Part shown: positions 60,211 through 64,000 of the stretch, in pieces
How the letters are laid out: each line of letters starts with the position of its first letter
Numbering within the stretch: position 1 is the stretch's first letter
DNA from: Pseudomonas laurylsulfatiphila
GTDB lineage: Bacteria > Pseudomonadota > Gammaproteobacteria > Pseudomonadales > Pseudomonadaceae
Length of the DNA: 64,000 nucleotides
Reading direction: 5' to 3'
NCBI RefSeq assembly: GCF_002934665.1
Contig: NZ_NIRS01000004.1
Span: 312,501-376,500, forward strand
Translations under genes and position numbers: made by a program
The notes under the pieces: model-generated
Told to the model about the DNA's origin: nothing
Databases searched by the model: none
Seen by the model: only the letters and a program-made list of their open reading frames with translations

Positions 60211-63200
60211 GTGCCCGTTCTGCGTCTACCGCTTCTCCCTGCCGCGGCAGGTAAACAGCACTGGGGCAACCTGCCCGGTGCCGCCCTGAGCCTGGCCATC
60301 GCCGAGGCCGCCAGCGCTGCCAAGCGCTTTACCCTGCTGCTGACCGCCGACAGCCAAAGTGCCGAACGGCTGGAACAGGAGCTGGGTTTCTTCGCCCCGG
60401 ATTTGCCCGTACTGCACTTTCCCGACTGGGAAACCCTGCCCTACGACCTGTTCTCGCCGCACCAGGACATCATTTCCCAGCGCATCGCCAGCCTGTACCG
60501 GTTGCCGGAGCTGAGCCATGGCGTACTGGTGGTGCCGATCACGACCGCCCTGCATCGCCTGGCACCGACCAAATTCCTGCTCGGCAGTAGCCTGGTGCTG
60601 GACATCGGCCAGAAACTCGACGTCGAGCAAATGCGCACCCGGCTTGAAGCCACGGGTTATCGCTACGTCGATACGGTGTATGAACACGGCGAGTTCACCG
60701 TTCGCGGCTCGCTGATCGATCTGTTCCCGATGGGCAGCAAGTTGCCGTATCGCATCGACCTGTTCGACGACGAAATCGAAACCCTGCGCACCTTCGACCC
60801 GGAGAACCAGCGCTCCATCGACAAAGTCGACTCGGTCAAGCTGTTGCCGGCCAAGGAGTTCCCGCTACAGAAAGAAGCGGTCACCCGTTTCAAGGCGCGC
60901 TTCCGTGAGCGTTTTGACGTCGACTTCCGTCGTTGCCCGATTTTCCAGGATTTGAGCAGCGGGATTACCCCGGCCGGCATCGAGTACTACCTGCCGCTGT
61001 TCTTCGAAGAAACCTCGACGCTGTTCGATTACCTGCCCCAGGACACGCAAGTGTTTTCCCTGCCGGGCATCGAGCAAGCCGCGGAAAACTTCTGGAACGA
61101 CGTGCGCAATCGCTATGAAGAACGCCGCGTCGACCCGTCCCGTCCTTTATTGCCGCCCGCCGAACTGTTCCTGCCGGTGGAAGACTGCTTCGCACGCCTG
61201 AAGAACTGGCCGCGCGTGGTGGCCAGTCAACAGGATGTGGAAAGCGGTGGCGGTCGCGAGCGCTTCCCGGCTCGCGAGTTGCCGAACCTGGCCATCGAAG
61301 CCAAGGCCACCCAGCCGCTGGCGGCGCTGGCCGGTTTCCTCGACGAGTTTCCCGGTCGCGTGCTGTTTACCGCCGAATCCGCAGGCCGTCGCGAAGTGCT
61401 GCTGGAGCTGCTGGAACGCCTGAAGCTGCGACCGAAAACCGTCGATAGCTGGCCGGACTTTGTCGCCGGCAAGGACCGCCTGGCGATCACCATTGCGCCG
61501 CTGGATGAAGGCCTGGTGCTGGACGATCCAGCCCTGGCCCTGGTTGCCGAAAGCCCGTTGTTCGGCCAGCGCGTGATGCAGCGCCGTCGCCGGGAAAAGC
61601 GCGCCGATGCCAACAACGATGCCGTCATCAAGAACCTCACCGAGCTGCGCGAAGGTGCGCCGGTGGTGCACATCGACCACGGTGTCGGTCGTTACCTGGG
61701 CCTGGCAACCCTGGAAATCGACAACCAGACCGCTGAATTCCTTGCCCTGGAATATGCCGAAGGCGCCAAGCTTTATGTGCCGGTGGCCAACCTGCACCTG
61801 ATCGCCCGCTACACCGGCAGCGATGACGCCCTGGCCCCGCTGCACCGCCTCGGTTCCGAGACCTGGCAGAAAGCCAAGCGCAAAGCCGCCGAACAGGTGC
61901 GCGACGTGGCCGCCGAGTTGCTCGACATCTATGCACGCCGCGCCGCCCGTGAAGGCTACGCTTTCGCCGATCCGAAAGCCGACTACGCCACCTTCAGCGC
62001 CGGCTTCCCGTTCGAAGAAACCCCGGACCAGCAAACCACCATCGAGGCGGTGCGCGCAGACATGCTCGCGCCCAAGCCAATGGATCGCCTTGTGTGCGGC
62101 GACGTTGGCTTCGGCAAGACCGAAGTGGCGATGCGCGCAGCGTTCATCGCGGTGCACGGAGGTCGCCAGGTGGCGATCCTGGTGCCGACCACCCTGCTCG
62201 CCCAGCAGCACTACAACAGCTTCCGCGACCGCTTCGCCGACTGGCCGGTGACCGTGGAAGTGATGAGCCGCTTCAAGTCGGCCAAGGAAGTGAATGCCGC
62301 CGTCGCCGATCTGGCCGAAGGCAAGATCGACATCGTCATCGGTACTCACAAACTGCTTCAGGACGACGTGAAGATCAAAAACCTCGGCCTTGTGATCATC
62401 GACGAGGAACACCGTTTCGGCGTGCGCCAGAAAGAACAGCTCAAGGCCCTGCGCAGCGAAGTCGACATCCTGACCCTGACCGCCACGCCGATTCCGCGCA
62501 CGCTGAACATGGCGGTGTCGGGCATGCGCGACCTGTCGATCATCGCCACCCCGCCGGCCCGCCGCCTGTCGGTGCGCACCTTCGTCATGGAGCAGAACAA
62601 GAGCACGGTCAAAGAGGCCTTGCTGCGTGAGTTGCTGCGTGGCGGCCAGGTCTATTACCTGCACAACGATGTGAAGACCATCGAGAAATGCGCCGCCGAC
62701 CTCGCCGAGCTGGTACCGGAAGCACGGATCGGCATCGGTCACGGGCAGATGCGCGAACGCGAACTCGAACAGGTGATGAGCGACTTCTACCACAAGCGCT
62801 TCAACGTGCTGATCGCCTCGACCATCATCGAGACCGGCATCGACGTACCGAGCGCCAACACCATCATCATCGAGCGTGCCGACAAGTTCGGCCTGGCCCA
62901 GTTGCACCAGCTGCGCGGCCGGGTCGGACGCAGTCACCACCAGGCCTACGCCTACCTGCTGACGCCACCGCGCCAGCAAATCACACCGGACGCGGAAAAG
63001 CGCCTGGAAGCGATCGCCAACACCCAGGACCTCGGCGCGGGCTTCGTGCTCGCCACCAACGACCTGGAAATCCGCGGTGCCGGCGAACTGCTCGGTGACG
63101 GGCAGAGCGGGCAGATCCAGGCGGTCGGCTTTACGCTGTACATGGAAATGCTCGAACGCGCGGTGAAGTCGATCCGCAAGGGCGAGCAGCCGAACCTCGA

Positions 63201-63660
63201 TCAACCGCTCGGCGGTGGCCCTGAAGTCAACTTGCGGGTACCGGCGCTGATTCCGGAAGACTACCTGCCGGATGTCCACGCCCGCCTGATTCTCTACAAG
63301 CGCATTGCCTCGGCCACCGATGAGGACGGTCTCAAGGACTTGCAGGTAGAGATGATCGATCGTTTCGGCCTGTTGCCGGAACCGACCAAGAACCTGATCC
63401 GCATCACTGCATTGAAGCTGCAGGCCGAGCAACTGGGCATCAAGAAAGTCGATGGTGGTCCGCAAGGCGGTCGCGTCGAGTTCGCTGCGCAGACGCCGGT
63501 CGACCCGCTGACCCTGATCAAGCTGATCCAGAGCCAGCCAAAACGCTACAAATTCGAAGGGGCCACGATGTTCAAGTTCATGGTTCCGATGGAGCGCCCG
63601 GAAGAGCGCTTTAATACTGTAGAGGCGCTGTTCGAGCGCCTCGTTCCGAAAACTGCTTGA
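60211..63660 (+). CDS. mfd: Transcription-repair coupling factor Mfd
   Basis: 1149 residues. UvrB-like N-terminal modules (LPVLHFPDWETLPYDLFSPH), the RNA-polymerase-interaction domain near HIDHGVGRYLGLATLEID, the translocase with Walker A CGDVGFGKTEVAMRAAF and DEEH box IDEEHRFGVRQKE, then motif VI region LRGRVGRSHHQAYAYLL and the C-terminal TRCF domain. It removes stalled RNA polymerase and recruits UvrA. GTG start at 60211. The second residues PVLRLPLLP agree with the family. Confidence 0.96.
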   Translation: MPVLRLPLLPAAAGKQHWGNLPGAALSLAIAEAASAAKRFTLLLTADSQSAERLEQELGFFAPDLPVLHFPDWETLPYDLFSPHQDIISQRIASLYRLPELSHGVLVVPITTALHRLAPTKFLLGSSLVLDIGQKLDVEQMRTRLEATGYRYVDTVYEHGEFTVRGSLIDLFPMGSKLPYRIDLFDDEIETLRTFDPENQRSIDKVDSVKLLPAKEFPLQKEAVTRFKARFRERFDVDFRRCPIFQDLSSGITPAGIEYYLPLFFEETSTLFDYLPQDTQVFSLPGIEQAAENFWNDVRNRYEERRVDPSRPLLPPAELFLPVEDCFARLKNWPRVVASQQDVESGGGRERFPARELPNLAIEAKATQPLAALAGFLDEFPGRVLFTAESAGRREVLLELLERLKLRPKTVDSWPDFVAGKDRLAITIAPLDEGLVLDDPALALVAESPLFGQRVMQRRRREKRADANNDAVIKNLTELREGAPVVHIDHGVGRYLGLATLEIDNQTAEFLALEYAEGAKLYVPVANLHLIARYTGSDDALAPLHRLGSETWQKAKRKAAEQVRDVAAELLDIYARRAAREGYAFADPKADYATFSAGFPFEETPDQQTTIEAVRADMLAPKPMDRLVCGDVGFGKTEVAMRAAFIAVHGGRQVAILVPTTLLAQQHYNSFRDRFADWPVTVEVMSRFKSAKEVNAAVADLAEGKIDIVIGTHKLLQDDVKIKNLGLVIIDEEHRFGVRQKEQLKALRSEVDILTLTATPIPRTLNMAVSGMRDLSIIATPPARRLSVRTFVMEQNKSTVKEALLRELLRGGQVYYLHNDVKTIEKCAADLAELVPEARIGIGHGQMRERELEQVMSDFYHKRFNVLIASTIIETGIDVPSANTIIIERADKFGLAQLHQLRGRVGRSHHQAYAYLLTPPRQQITPDAEKRLEAIANTQDLGAGFVLATNDLEIRGAGELLGDGQSGQIQAVGFTLYMEMLERAVKSIRKGEQPNLDQPLGGGPEVNLRVPALIPEDYLPDVHARLILYKRIASATDEDGLKDLQVEMIDRFGLLPEPTKNLIRITALKLQAEQLGIKKVDGGPQGGRVEFAAQTPVDPLTLIKLIQSQPKRYKFEGATMFKFMVPMERPEERFNTVEALFERLVPKTA

Positions 63661-63670
63661 AGGACGCCGC

Positions 63671-64000
63671 ATGCGCCTGTTCCGCTCACTGACCCTGCTG
63701 ACCCTTTTGATGCCAGCGCTGGTCGCCCCCACGGCATTTGCCGATGACCTGTATCAGGTCGAAATGATTCTGGTCCGGCAAAATGCCGTGCCGGCGATTG
63801 TCAGCCGCGCCGCGCCGGAAGACTGGGCCGCTGGCGCCCAACCCGTCAGCCCCGACAGCCTGCGTACGCCAAGCCTGAATGGCGAGGTGGAAAAACTCAC
63901 CAGCAGCGCCGACTACACGGTATTGCTGCACAAGGCCTGGCAACAGACGCTCGGCGAAAACGCCAGCAAAGTGGCGATCAGTGATGGCAAGGAACAATAT
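63671..64000 (+). CDS. csiV: CsiV-family periplasmic protein (partial)
   Basis: 110 codons to the window edge. The signal peptide ends at AFA (about residue 24). The mature start DDLYQVEMILVRQ is the typical opening of CsiV family proteins, peptidoglycan-binding proteins acting in cell division. The gene begins 10 bp after mfd, as in P. aeruginosa. The rest lies outside the window. Confidence 0.75.
   Translation, partial: MRLFRSLTLLTLLMPALVAPTAFADDLYQVEMILVRQNAVPAIVSRAAPEDWAAGAQPVSPDSLRTPSLNGEVEKLTSSADYTVLLHKAWQQTLGENASKVAISDGKEQY

Noticed and set aside
61147..63732. 861-codon open frame opposite mfd
   Set aside because: Shadow of mfd. No domain or start signal, and mfd is unambiguous.

Overview
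The window looks like a chromosome segment of a fluorescent Pseudomonas (P. fluorescens group). The core genes (dusA, uppP, tal, rssBC, mlaA, queF, a copper cupredoxin, copRS, lolCDE, ugpQ, sthA, gap, mfd, csiV) follow a gene order I know from pseudomonads. Core genes have high G+C with G/C at third codon positions. Inverted REP pairs of the Pseudomonas type (GGAGC cores) sit between core genes. No tRNA, rRNA or CRISPR array was seen.

Layout. 1-4.2 kb: a copABCD copper-resistance operon with a CopR-type box in front. 4.3-10.6 kb: a periplasmic PheC-like dehydratase, a DUF2628 membrane protein, a small lipoprotein, a 1205-residue RTX-type secreted protein with 498-bp internal repeats, and a DUF6124 gene behind an unusually structured leader. 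11-13 kb: dusA and uppP. 13.5-41.5 kb: an accessory exopolysaccharide island, much of it AT-rich. 42-64 kb: core genes, including the copI/copRS copper-sensing locus.

The island encodes an almost complete Wzx/Wzy polysaccharide system resembling E. coli group 4 capsule. It has an initiating sugar-phosphate transferase, Etp phosphatase and Etk kinase, WecB/WecC (UDP-ManNAcA), TviB/TviC (UDP-GlcNAcA and UDP-GalNAcA), a GT2, a Wzy polymerase, a hexapeptide acyltransferase, a Wzx flippase and a WecG-type transferase. A gfcA-E-like export block with the Wza homologue and a VanZ-like protein follows. An RfaH-type antiterminator lies in the island, and a canonical ops element precedes wecB. Two winged-helix regulators flank a degenerate EAL protein at the upstream edge. 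A Tat-exported beta-helix protein, an orphan phosphomannomutase C-terminal domain and an IS66 remnant complete the island.

Two regulatory circuits can be read from the sequence. First, copA and copI, 48 kb apart, carry the same CopR-like box with the same 32-nt distance to a TAG-NNT -10 hexamer, so CopRS in this window probably controls both. Second, RfaH with ops probably lets RNA polymerase read through the long sugar operon. The most novel-looking element is the roughly 245-nt leader of the DUF6124 gene. It has an internal intrinsic terminator, mutually exclusive long-range pairings and a hairpin loop perfectly complementary to the gene's own Shine-Dalgarno, an architecture typical of a riboswitch or other cis-regulatory RNA.
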